DNA of 6,305 nt, from assembly GCA_039923155.1 (NCBI GenBank), contig JBDTDI010000169.1, positions 1 through 6,305 of the forward strand. The letters are read 5' to 3'. This stretch comes from Rhodococcus_D sp039923155. GTDB taxonomy: Bacteria > Actinomycetota > Actinomycetes > Mycobacteriales > Mycobacteriaceae. Of this stretch, positions 1 through 6,206 are shown piece by piece (the first letter of the stretch is position 1; every line of letters begins with the position of its first letter). A program made the translations under genes and the position numbers. The notes beneath the pieces were generated by a model. It ran no database searches, was not told where the DNA came from, and saw nothing but the letters and a program-made list of their open reading frames with translations.

Positions 1-236
1 TGCCGACCCACCTCGGCCCTTTCGCGCACTTGCCCGATGGGCCGGATGATGGTGCCTTCGCGGAACACCGCCGACCCAGCTGCATCCGCGCGGGTTACCG
101 CCTCAACCGCCACGCGTACCGCTCCCAACGTCCACGATGGCTCAGGGTAACCCGGGGCTGGCGGTAACAAAGCTGCGCGGTCGTCGACGTGAATGAAAGT
201 CGGCTCTCCGCAGCTCCCCAGTTCGGGGTGTCGCAC
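1..236 (-). CDS. Possible partial hypothetical protein running off the left edge
   Basis: A frame on the minus strand is open from a GTG at 236 to the window edge (78 codons and no stop). I do not recognise the product. The translation is balanced, with stretches such as FIHVDDRAALLPPAPGYPEP and VAVEAVTRADAAGSAVFREG, unlike the Ser/Thr/Arg/Pro-rich frame opposite it that shares the same wobble positions. Third-position GC is only about 70 percent by hand count, lower than in the pca genes, and it includes a TTA leucine codon, so this may be a weakly expressed, foreign or decaying gene, or chance. The start is uncertain: a GAGGAG motif at 236-241 overlaps the GTG and is too close to serve it; a GTG at 113 is an alternative. 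It lies 81 bp beyond the stop of the DUF222/HNH gene on the same strand. Confidence 0.33.
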   Translation of the reverse strand, partial: MRHPELGSCGEPTFIHVDDRAALLPPAPGYPEPSWTLGAVRVAVEAVTRADAAGSAVFREGTIIRPIGQVRERAEVGR

Positions 237-284
237 TCCTCGTGGACCGGGTCGGCCGGCACTTCTCGCGGCAAGCCGGTGCTG

Positions 285-309
285 CCCGGCCCGGCTGAGC
301 CGGCCCGGC
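285..309 (-). terminator. GC-rich hairpin just downstream of the DUF222/HNH gene
   Basis: Two 12-bp arms (285-296 and 298-309) match at 10 of 12 positions around a perfect core, CCGGCTGAGCCGG at 291-303. It starts 8 bp beyond the stop codon at 318-320, where a terminator would sit. There is no T tract in the direction of transcription, so it would be an atypical intrinsic terminator, or simply a by-product of GC-rich sequence. Confidence 0.3.
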
Positions 310-1035
310 CGCGACGCTCAGGCAGCGTGGGCTCGGGGTGGGGCGGTGCTCCAGCCGGTGTCGTTGAGGTGGCGTCCGTCGCGCAGGCGGAGGAGGCGGT
401 GGCCTTCGTGGATGTCGTGGTGGCAGGAGTCGCAGAGGGGGGCGAGGTCACGCAGGACGGTCTGGTGGGAGAGGTGGAAGGGGATGACATGGTGGGGGAC
501 GGTGGCGGGTCGGGTCGCAGCCGTGGACCGCGCAGTGTGGGCCCCAGGCGGCGCGCAGGGCGCGGCGCTGGGCACCGGTGGCTGAGCGGGCGGTGTGGCT
601 GGCTCCGATGGGGGTGCCGGCGGCGGACAGGACGATGGCGGCGAGCTCGCTGTCACAGCCCAGGCGGGCGGCGGTGGCGGCGGGAATCGGCACCGGCCGG
701 CCGGTGCGGTGGTGCAGCATGGCTGGGGGTGCCCCGGGTACCCCGCACAAGGACGCGAGGGTGGCCACGACGGTCAGGGCGGTCGGGACGGCCTGCGCGG
801 TGGCCCCGGGTGGGTGGGCGCGGTGGTGGCGCAGCAGGTCCCGCAACGCGTTGTGGGCGGCGGCGGCCGGGAACAACGCCCCGGGCCCGCAGCGGGGGCA
901 GTCCCGGGCGGAGGCACCGGGGCCCTCCGCGTGCCACGGGTCGTGGGGGTGCTCACACACCGGGTCCGCCTCCACCCCCGGGGTGGGGGCGATCACCGCC
1001 CGGCGGCGGGGCGTAGCCGGGGCAGGCGCCAGACC

Positions 1036-1071
1036 GAGGTCCAGCTCACCGCTGAGGTCCAGCTCACCGCC
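1036..1071 (-). repeat. Two-copy 18-bp tandem repeat in the DUF222/HNH linker
   Basis: GAGGTCCAGCTCACCGCT (1036-1053) is followed directly by the same unit with one change in the last base (1054-1071). On the coding strand it gives the repeated peptide GELDLSGELDL. It is an in-frame 6-codon duplication in a low-complexity region, typical of replication slippage. Confidence 0.85.
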
Positions 1072-1164
1072 CGCCTCGCCACGGGCACCTACGACAGACC
1101 CACCCTCAGAGCTGCCCTCCCCAGCAGAACCCTCAGCGCCGTCCGAGGACTCCTCAGCGGCAGC

Positions 1165-1206
1165 GTCCCCGGCGGCGGCGTCGGTGTCCCCGGCGGCGGT
1201 GTCGGC
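1165..1206 (-). repeat. Two-copy 21-bp imperfect tandem repeat in the DUF222/HNH linker
   Basis: Units 1165-1185 and 1186-1206 match at 19 of 21 bases, each starting GTCCCCGGCGGCGG. They encode the alternating Ala/Gly/Asp stretch of the linker (AAGDTDAAAGDAAA). Being a multiple of three, the duplication keeps frame. Confidence 0.75.
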
Positions 1207-2023
1207 GTCCGGGCTAGGGGTGGTGCGGGCGTTGAGCCGTTCGGCGAGCAGGGCACCGGTCTCCGGGTCCAGCACCCCACGCAGGTCCCAGTCCCCACCC
1301 CACAACGCCCGCAACCGCACGAAGTAGCGCATCGTGTTGCGGTCAGGATCCTCATCGCGGATGCCGTCGAGCAACCGGTTCAACACGTGCGGCAACGCCC
1401 CCGGACTCACCCGCCGCGCCAACAGCACCAGCGCCGGCTCCACCCGCTCCCCCGCACACGCCAACCGATCCCGCACACACCCGGCGATCACCGCATCGTC
1501 CTCACCCTGCCGGGCCAGCACCCGGGCCTCGGTGACCGCGTCCGCACCCCACGGCACCCCCCCGGTGGCCTCGACCAGCACCGGGGCGATCCCGTCGCGC
1601 AGCAACCCCACCGTCACCTCCTCACCCAGATCCGCTGGGACCGCGTCCAAGGCGGCGCACACCCGGTGCGCGCTGCGCGGACTCACCTGCCCCGCCACCG
1701 CCGCCCGCACCCCCGGATGCGCCGCCAGCTCCCGCGCCCGCGCCAGCTGCCCATCCTCACCCCCAGGAAGGCGCCGCAACCACGACCGGGTACCCCCCGC
1801 CGCGTCCAGGGCGAACAGCTGGCGACGATCCACATCGTCGATCCCGGCCAGCACCGCCACCTGCACCCGACCCACGTCCGCCAGCAACGACCGGACCCGC
1901 TCCAACGCCACCGGACCCGCAAGCTCCACCGCGTCCTGCGCCAGCAGGGCATCCACCACCGCCGTCAACAGCTCATGAACAGCCACACCCGCCACCGCCT
2001 CCGCGACAACCGCTGCACCATGC

Positions 2024-2039
2024 TCGTTCATACATTCGA
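2024..2039 (-). promoter_or_regulatory. Degenerate LexA/SOS-box-like element over the DUF222/HNH start codon
   Basis: On the coding strand the sequence is TCGAATGTATGAACGA. Against the actinobacterial SOS box TCGAAC-N4-GTTCGA it matches 9 of 12 defined positions with exact spacing. The ATG start occupies positions 9-11 of the element, so a canonical box here would read ATG-TTC-GA and give a protein starting Met-Phe-Glu. Some mycobacterial 13E12 genes are known to be LexA-regulated, which makes the match plausible. Both mismatches in the right half are at the central AA/TT positions, so LexA binding could be weak or lost. Confidence 0.4.
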
Positions 2040-2067
2040 TAATAGGCCTGGAAAGACCCCACCACAA
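2039..2067 (-). promoter_or_regulatory. Candidate promoter for the DUF222/HNH gene, leaderless
   Basis: On the minus strand there is TTGTGG (2062-2067) as a -35, a 17-bp spacer, and TATTAT (2039-2044) as a -10 that differs from TATAAT at one base. Seven bases separate the -10 from the A of ATG 2031, so transcription would begin at or next to the start codon. No Shine-Dalgarno sequence is seen before the ATG, in keeping with a leaderless mRNA, which is common in actinobacteria. The SOS-like element overlaps the -10 by one base and covers the predicted start point, the right place for repression. Confidence 0.5.
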
Positions 2068-2315
2068 GGATTTATCCACACCATTCAGGCGGCCACCCGG
2101 AAGCGAAATCTTGTCGGTGGGTCATGGTAATCGCGCCCAAGAAGGAAGCGTCTCGCTGTACGCGACGCCCTCCCGGTCAGCGGCCTGTGCGCTAGAACCG
2201 CGCGGGCCGTTCCGGCAGTGCCGTGACAACCCACAAACTGCATTAGCTAATCAGAAGAACACGCTGCCGGTGTGGCCCATGCCCAACCTGCGCGCTGCCC
2301 AACTTCCCCGCCTGG
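2068..2315. other. Intergenic spacer between pcaL and the DUF222/HNH promoter
   Basis: No coding region, RNA gene or convincing terminator is supported here. A 74-codon plus-strand frame at 2111-2335 has no family features and runs into the end of pcaL on the opposite strand. A perfect 10-bp palindrome, ATTAGCTAAT, lies at 2242-2251 in a short AT-richer patch. Without a visible terminator after pcaL, transcription from the pca operon could read toward the DUF222/HNH gene, which has the same orientation. Confidence 0.5.
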
Positions 2316-3494
2316 TCATCGGTCCTCCTCCATGACGGCCTGGGCGACCCGGAAGGCCGCGTTCGCATCCGGCACCCCGCAGTAGATCGCGGTCTGCAAC
2401 AGGCACTCCTTGATCTCGTTCCTGGTCAACCCGTTGGTGAGCGCGGCGCGCACGTGCAGGGCCAGCTCCTCGTGGTGACCCCGCGCGACGAGGGCGGTCA
2501 GCGTGATGAGCGAGCGGCTCCGGCGGTCCAGCCCGGGCCGGGTCCAGATCGAGCCCCACGCGTACTGGGTGATGAAGTCCTGGAACTCGGCGGTGAGGTC
2601 GGTGGCGGCGGCGGCGGCGCGGTCGACGTGGGCGTCGCCGAGGACCTCCCGGCGCACGGCCATCCCCGCCTGTCGCACCTGCGCAACAGTCCGTGTCGCT
2701 GCTGTCGCGCTGGCGGCATGGGTCCGGATCAGCCGCGCCACCTCCTGCGGCGCCTCGGCCGGCGCGAGGTGGGCAACGTCGTCGAGGACGACGAGATCGC
2801 CGTGCGCCACCGACTCGGCGATCTCGCGCAGGCTCGACGGCGGCGTGGCAACGTCGTGCGCCCCGGCGACGGCCAGCACCGGTGTGGTGACCTCCGACAG
2901 GCGTGCGCGGACGTCGAAGCCGGCCAGCGCCTCGCACACCTGGGCGTACCCCTGCCGGTCAGCGTCACGCAGGGCGTGCAGCAGCGCAGAGCCAGCGGCC
3001 GGGCAGCGCTCGAGGAACCCAGGGGCGAACCACCGGCCCGCGGATGCCTCGACGAGGGCCGCGGTGCCCGACTCCCGCACGGTGCCCGCCCGCTCGTGCC
3101 ATGCACTCGCCTCCCCGATGAGGGCCCCGGTGCACAGCAGCACGGCCGAGCCGACCCGTCCGGGTGCGTCGAGGAGCAGCTGCAGGCCGACGGCACCACC
3201 GACCGAGTCGCCGGCGTAGGCGAAGGAGGCTCCGGCTTCACCGCGCTCGGCGAGCAGCTCCTCGGCCGCGGCGAGGACTCCCGCCGCCAGCTCCGCCAGG
3301 TCGAACGGTTCACCGGTGCCCGCGTTGGTACCGTGCCCCGGCAGGTCCCAGGCGAGGATGTCGAAGTCGTCGACGAGCAGCTGCGCGCACGCCGACCACA
3401 ACGTGCTCGCCGAGGTGCCGAGCGACGGGCCGAGCACGAGCAGCGGCAGACCCCGCGTCCCCCACCGCAGCGCACGGACCACAGGAACACTCAC
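2316..3494 (-). CDS. pcaL: Fused 3-oxoadipate enol-lactonase / 4-carboxymuconolactone decarboxylase
   Basis: This bifunctional cytosolic enzyme decarboxylates 4-carboxymuconolactone and hydrolyses the resulting enol-lactone to beta-ketoadipate. Residues about 1-260 are an alpha/beta hydrolase (PcaD): an oxyanion-region motif GPSLGTS (22-28), nucleophile elbow GDSVGG with Ser97, acid Asp214 in GAHD, and His242. Residues about 275-385 are a carboxymuconolactone decarboxylase (PcaC) domain with YAWGSIWTRPGLDRRSRSL (311-329), HHEELALHVRAALTNGLT (340-357) and Gln367-Tyr371. The length of 392 matches the PcaL fusion known from actinomycetes such as Rhodococcus and Streptomyces. The GTG start overlaps the pcaB stop as GTGA, and GGAGG lies 7 bp upstream (3502-3506), so translation is probably coupled. 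It is the last gene of the operon. Both modules look complete. Confidence 0.95.
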   Translation of the reverse strand: MSVPVVRALRWGTRGLPLLVLGPSLGTSASTLWSACAQLLVDDFDILAWDLPGHGTNAGTGEPFDLAELAAGVLAAAEELLAERGEAGASFAYAGDSVGGAVGLQLLLDAPGRVGSAVLLCTGALIGEASAWHERAGTVRESGTAALVEASAGRWFAPGFLERCPAAGSALLHALRDADRQGYAQVCEALAGFDVRARLSEVTTPVLAVAGAHDVATPPSSLREIAESVAHGDLVVLDDVAHLAPAEAPQEVARLIRTHAASATAATRTVAQVRQAGMAVRREVLGDAHVDRAAAAATDLTAEFQDFITQYAWGSIWTRPGLDRRSRSLITLTALVARGHHEELALHVRAALTNGLTRNEIKECLLQTAIYCGVPDANAAFRVAQAVMEEDR

Positions 3495-4735
3495 TGGCTT
3501 TCCTCCACAAAGGTTCGGGCCCGCTCGACCGCCCCGCGGACCAGCTCGTCGGAGATCCCCAGGTACGTCGTCGGATCGGCCTCATCCTGCGCGCCCACCA
3601 GCGCGTCGACGGCGCGGCGCTCCGCGAGAACCACCTCCGACACGCGCTGCAGCGTGGCGCGCATGCGGTCGGCGTCGACGTGCAGCCCTTCGAGGAGCTC
3701 GGTGGTCTGCGACGCGGCGACCACCGTTCGGCGGGCCAGGGTGGCCAGCGTCGCCCACTCGGCGTGCCAGGCGCCGTCCGGGCGCTGGTCCCCGCTCAGG
3801 GCCGCGGCCAGGTGCAGCGTCGACCCCAGGCCGGGGGCCGCGAGCGCGGCCCGGCGGACCAGGATGGACAGCACCGGGTTGTGCTTGTGCGGCATGGTCG
3901 ACGACGTCCCGCGGCCTGGCCCCACCGGCTCGGCGACCTCCCCGATCTCGGTCCGCGCCAGCAGGCACACGTCCGTCGCGATCCGCCCCCACGCGTCGGT
4001 GCACCCCACCAAGGCGTCTCCGGCCCGGGTCACCGGTCCCCGCGAGGTGTGCCACGGGCGCCGGTGCTGCAGCGCCAGCGCGTCGGCGGTCCGGGTGACG
4101 AGCTCGGCCACCACCACGGCAGGGTCGCCGGGGTGGCGATGTCGCGCGAGCTCGGTGAGCGCGGACAGCGTGCCGACGGCCCCACCCACCTGCACCGGCA
4201 GCCTGGTGCGCACCGCGGTCAGGTCGTGCGCCGCGTCGAGGACCCCGTCGAGCCACGCCGCCGTGACCGCACCGAAGGTCGTGGGCACGGCCTGCTGGGT
4301 CAGGGTGCGACCGACCATCGCGGTACCCAAGTGCCGCTGCGCCAGGCCCGCGAGCGCGCCCACCTGCGCACGCAGCTCGTGAACCACCGCGTCCAGCGTG
4401 TCGCGCAGCACCAGCACGAGGGCGGTGTCCAGCACGTCCTGGCTGGTCAGCCCCCGGTGCAGCCAGGCCGCGGCGTCGTGCCCGACGCGCCCGCGCAGCA
4501 GGGCCAGCAACGGAACCACCGGGTTCCCGGCCGCCTCCGCACCGCGGGCAACCGTCGAGACGTCGTCAGGCCTGATCACGGCGACCAGGTCCGCGCGCGC
4601 CGAGCCCGGGGCCAGGCCGGAGTCGACCAGCGACCGCAGCCAGGTGTCCTCCACCCGGACCATCGCGCGCAGGAATGCCTCGTCGGACATCAGGGCACCC
4701 GCGCGCTCGTCACCCGGCCAGAGAAGACTGCTCAC
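3491..4735 (-). CDS. pcaB: 3-carboxy-cis,cis-muconate cycloisomerase
   Basis: The enzyme cyclises 3-carboxy-cis,cis-muconate, the product of PcaHG, to 4-carboxymuconolactone. It belongs to the fumarase/aspartase superfamily, whose active sites form between subunits of a tetramer. The three conserved regions are visible: TSQDVLDTAL (97-106), GRTLTQQAVPTTFG (142-155) and the signature loop GTSSTMPHKHNP (276-287) with the catalytic-loop serines 278-279. PWHTSRGP (227-234) and the ARTEIGEVAEP segment (260-270) are also typical of PcaB rather than of argininosuccinate or adenylosuccinate lyase. At 414 residues it is slightly short but complete. The GTG start is chosen because the N-terminal SSLLWPGDERAGALMSDEAF aligns with the family, and GGAG lies 9 bp upstream (4745-4748); Met16 is the alternative. 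It lies 16 bp after pcaG and overlaps pcaL by 4 bp. Confidence 0.95.
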   Translation of the reverse strand: MSSLLWPGDERAGALMSDEAFLRAMVRVEDTWLRSLVDSGLAPGSARADLVAVIRPDDVSTVARGAEAAGNPVVPLLALLRGRVGHDAAAWLHRGLTSQDVLDTALVLVLRDTLDAVVHELRAQVGALAGLAQRHLGTAMVGRTLTQQAVPTTFGAVTAAWLDGVLDAAHDLTAVRTRLPVQVGGAVGTLSALTELARHRHPGDPAVVVAELVTRTADALALQHRRPWHTSRGPVTRAGDALVGCTDAWGRIATDVCLLARTEIGEVAEPVGPGRGTSSTMPHKHNPVLSILVRRAALAAPGLGSTLHLAAALSGDQRPDGAWHAEWATLATLARRTVVAASQTTELLEGLHVDADRMRATLQRVSEVVLAERRAVDALVGAQDEADPTTYLGISDELVRGAVERARTFVEESQ

Positions 4736-4751
4736 GGGCCCAGTCTCCGGG

Positions 4752-5309
4752 TCACTGACCGGGGTAGGTGAGGAACACCGTCTCCCGGTCGCCCTGCAGG
4801 TGGACGTCGAACACCAGCCCGGTGTCGTCGCGCGCCGCGATCAGCGTGCTGCGCCGGTCGGCGGGGACCGACGTCAGGAGCCGGTCCGTGGCCAGGTCGG
4901 GGTGGTCGGGCAGGTAGATCCGGGTGAACAACCGGTCGAGCAGACCACGGGCGAACACCGTGACGGCGAAGAACGGGGCGGCCCCGGCGGAGGTGGGCCC
5001 GGGCAGGCGGGTGGTGAACGAGTAGTGACCGAGGTTGTCGGTCGCGGCCCGACCCCACCCGGTGAACGTCCACCCATCGCGGTGCAGCGACCCGGCATGA
5101 TGCACCACCGCCCCGGCGGAGTCGGGCTGCCAGAGCTCGAGCAGCGCGTCGGGTACCGGATCGCCCGCACCGTCGACCACGCTGCCGTGCAACCGAACCC
5201 CGTCCGGGTGCGCGGGCGGCAGCAGCTCAGATCCCCCGTCGTAGGGCAGCGCGAAGCCGAAGAACGGGCCGACGGTCTGACCGGGGACCGGACGCAGCGG
5301 CGCCGTCAC
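4752..5309 (-). CDS. pcaG: Protocatechuate 3,4-dioxygenase, alpha subunit
   Basis: This is the non-iron-binding alpha subunit of the enzyme that opens the ring of protocatechuate with O2 to give 3-carboxy-cis,cis-muconate. It pairs with PcaH. From GTG 5309 it has 185 residues. The N-terminal PGQTVGPFF puts Thr12 and Pro15 at the same numbers as in the Pseudomonas putida subunit, which supports this start over longer readings of the frame. The intradiol dioxygenase core follows: VRLHGSVVDGAGDPVPDALLE (VRLHG at 38-42), LELWQPDSAGA (57-67), a LGHYSFTT strand (94-101), then FTRIYLPDHP (128-137), with Arg130 the likely substrate-carboxylate-side arginine. As expected for alpha subunits, the paired Tyr/His iron ligands are absent. 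The start overlaps the pcaH stop as GTGA, with GGAG 8 bp upstream (5318-5321), giving coupled, roughly equal synthesis of the two subunits. Confidence 0.94.
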   Translation of the reverse strand: MTAPLRPVPGQTVGPFFGFALPYDGGSELLPPAHPDGVRLHGSVVDGAGDPVPDALLELWQPDSAGAVVHHAGSLHRDGWTFTGWGRAATDNLGHYSFTTRLPGPTSAGAAPFFAVTVFARGLLDRLFTRIYLPDHPDLATDRLLTSVPADRRSTLIAARDDTGLVFDVHLQGDRETVFLTYPGQ

Positions 5310-6109
5310 CGGTCCGTCTCCATCCGGGTGCGCTGGCTTCCGGTGAGCACGATGTCCCACCGGTATCCGGTGCTCCGCTCTGGTTCGGTCAGCTCGTGGT
5401 CGTAGGTCGCCACCAGCAGCTCCCGCGCCCGCGGATCGGTGATCGACTGGTAGATCGGGTCCAGCGCGAACAACGGGTCGCCCGGGAAGTACATCTGGGT
5501 GACCATCCGCTGGGTGAAGTCGGTGCCGAACAACGAGAAGTGGATGTGGGCCGGGCGCCACGCGTTGTGGTGGTTGCCCCACGGATAGGGCCCCGGCTTG
5601 ATCGTCGTGAACCGGTACCCGCCCCCGGCGTCGGTGAGACACCGCCCCGCACCGGTGAAGCTCGGGTCCTTCGGCGCCGGGTGCTGGTCGCGCTGGTGGA
5701 TGTAGCGCCCGCCGGCGTTGGCCTGCCAGATCTCCACGAGCTGCCCGGCGACGGCCCGACCATCCCCGTCCACCACCCGGCCGCTCACCGAGATCCGTTC
5801 CCCCAGTGGCTCACCGCGGTGCTGGATGGTCAGGTCGGCCTCCTGCCGGTCGACGTCGGCGTGACCGAAGCACGGCGCCCACAGCTCGATCTCCTCCGGG
5901 TCGGCGTGGTGCAGGCTCTTGGTGGGGTGGCGCAACAGGCTGCTGCGGTAGGGCGGGTAGTCCAGCCGCGGCTGCGCCGTGGGTCCGCCCGGGCTGATCA
6001 CAGCCTCGGCGCGGGCGATCTCGTCGATCTGTCGGCTGATCTCGGCCTGGGTGGCCCTACGTGCATCGGGGGGTGCAGCCGGCAGGGTCGGCTCCGACGC
6101 TTGGGTCAC
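5306..6109 (-). CDS. pcaH: Protocatechuate 3,4-dioxygenase, beta subunit
   Basis: This is the catalytic, Fe(III)-binding subunit of the intradiol dioxygenase. The four iron ligands are visible: Tyr136 (GGRYIH), Tyr175 (PGPYPW), His188 and His190 (RPAHIHFS). Their spacing (39, 13 and 2 residues) equals that of P. putida Tyr408, Tyr447, His460 and His462; Arg185 falls at the place of the catalytic Arg457. The N-terminal helical segment (about 20-38) and YPPYRSSLLRHPTKSL (51-66) are typical of PcaH. At 267 residues it is slightly longer than the usual 230-250, mostly through a Pro/Ala-rich N-terminus. It is the first gene of the operon. The GTG at 6109 has no proper Shine-Dalgarno sequence before it but lies 6 bp after a -10-like hexamer, so it may be translated from a leaderless mRNA; a start further in cannot be excluded. 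Confidence 0.95.
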   Translation of the reverse strand: MTQASEPTLPAAPPDARRATQAEISRQIDEIARAEAVISPGGPTAQPRLDYPPYRSSLLRHPTKSLHHADPEEIELWAPCFGHADVDRQEADLTIQHRGEPLGERISVSGRVVDGDGRAVAGQLVEIWQANAGGRYIHQRDQHPAPKDPSFTGAGRCLTDAGGGYRFTTIKPGPYPWGNHHNAWRPAHIHFSLFGTDFTQRMVTQMYFPGDPLFALDPIYQSITDPRARELLVATYDHELTEPERSTGYRWDIVLTGSQRTRMETDR

Positions 6110-6115
6110 TCCACG

Positions 6116-6145
6116 AACCTAGAGTGCGGTGTCCCGTGCCGTCGA
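6116..6145 (-). promoter_or_regulatory. Candidate promoter of the pcaHGBL operon, leaderless
   Basis: On the minus strand TCGACG (6140-6145) could act as a -35 (4 of 6 consensus), followed by 18 bp and TAGGTT (6116-6121) as a -10 of the TAnnnT kind. Six bases separate the -10 from GTG 6109, so the predicted first transcribed base is the G of the start codon. This agrees with the lack of a ribosome binding site. The inverted repeat at 6151-6182 lies just upstream and would be centred near -57, a usual place for an activator. Confidence 0.35.
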
Positions 6146-6150
6146 CGGCT

Positions 6151-6182
6151 ACGTTCGCTGCAACAGGTGTTGCAACGATCGT
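6151..6182. promoter_or_regulatory. 32-bp inverted repeat between pcaH and pobA, probable operator
   Basis: Two 15-bp arms around a GG centre match at 13 of 15 positions. The left arm is ACGTTCGCTGCAACA (6151-6165) and the right arm TGTTGCAACGATCGT (6168-6182). The core TGCAACAGGTGTTGCA (6159-6174) is perfect apart from the two centre bases. It lies in the 97-bp divergent spacer, so one bound regulator dimer or tetramer could control both pcaHGBL and pobA. In related clusters the regulators are IclR-type (PcaR, PcaU, PobR) or MarR-type (PcaV of Streptomyces); the sequence does not show which acts here. I see no confident -10/-35 pair for pobA; the repeat ends 24 bp before its ATG. Confidence 0.6.
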
Positions 6183-6206
6183 CAACGACGAGAGGCCCCC
6201 AGTGGC

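Larger units (their letters stand above)
318..2031 (-). pseudogene. DUF222 / HNH endonuclease-like protein (13E12 family), frameshifted
   Basis: This is a 13E12-type protein with an N-terminal DUF222 region, a disordered linker and a C-terminal HNH nuclease domain; its cellular role is not established. From ATG 2031 the first frame gives DUF222 (about residues 1-265, including YFVRLRALWGGDWDLRGVLD at 236-255), an Asp/Glu/Gly/Ala/Ser linker (about 270-335), and a CxH...CxxC cluster (C359, H361, C378, C381). The HNH part begins with HCAVHGCD (499-506), then the frame breaks and stops at 448-450. The other half lies one base out of frame: RPATVPHHVIPFH, then LCDSCHHDIHEGH, ending at TGA 318-320. 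Deleting one G from GGG at 512-514 joins them into 570 residues (513-514 HH, C533, C536, H541, H544). As written, the product loses the catalytic HNH core and gains 21 wrong residues. The downstream half is otherwise intact, so the change is recent or a sequencing error. A GTG at 2079 is an alternative start, but ATG 2031 fits the promoter and box better. Confidence 0.85.

Noticed and set aside
91..167. Short inverted repeats CGGGTTACC (91-99) / GGTAACCCG (146-154) and TTACCGCC (95-102) / GGCGGTAA (160-167)
   Set aside because: The arms are only 8-9 bp, widely spaced and inside a possible coding frame; they are not enough to propose an attachment or insertion site.
95..490. Minus-strand 131-codon frame over the 3' end of the DUF222/HNH gene
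   Set aside because: It overlaps the HNH-encoding frame at 318-490, and its translation is Ser/Thr/Pro/Arg-rich with no motif.
595..2130. Plus-strand open frame of 511 codons opposite the DUF222/HNH gene
   Set aside because: It is rich in Arg, Pro, Gln and Gly with no domain, and lies antisense to a gene with clear family motifs; long antisense frames are expected at this GC content.
2148..2168. Possible hairpin GCGTC...GACGC in the spacer
   Set aside because: The stem is only 5 bp with no T tract; it is not a credible terminator.
2111..2335. Plus-strand 74-codon frame in the pcaL / DUF222 spacer
   Set aside because: It has no recognisable family, no clear ribosome binding site, and its end overlaps the 3' end of pcaL.
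2454..4771. Two long plus-strand open frames (642 and 535 codons) opposite pcaL and pcaB
   Set aside because: They are Arg/Ala/Ser-rich translations without motifs, opposite two unambiguous enzyme genes.
5310..5642. Longer N-terminal reading of pcaG reaching into pcaH
   Set aside because: The extra residues are a shadow of pcaH. The GTG at 5309 gives the family N-terminus with Thr12 and Pro15 in register and a GGAG site 8 bp upstream.
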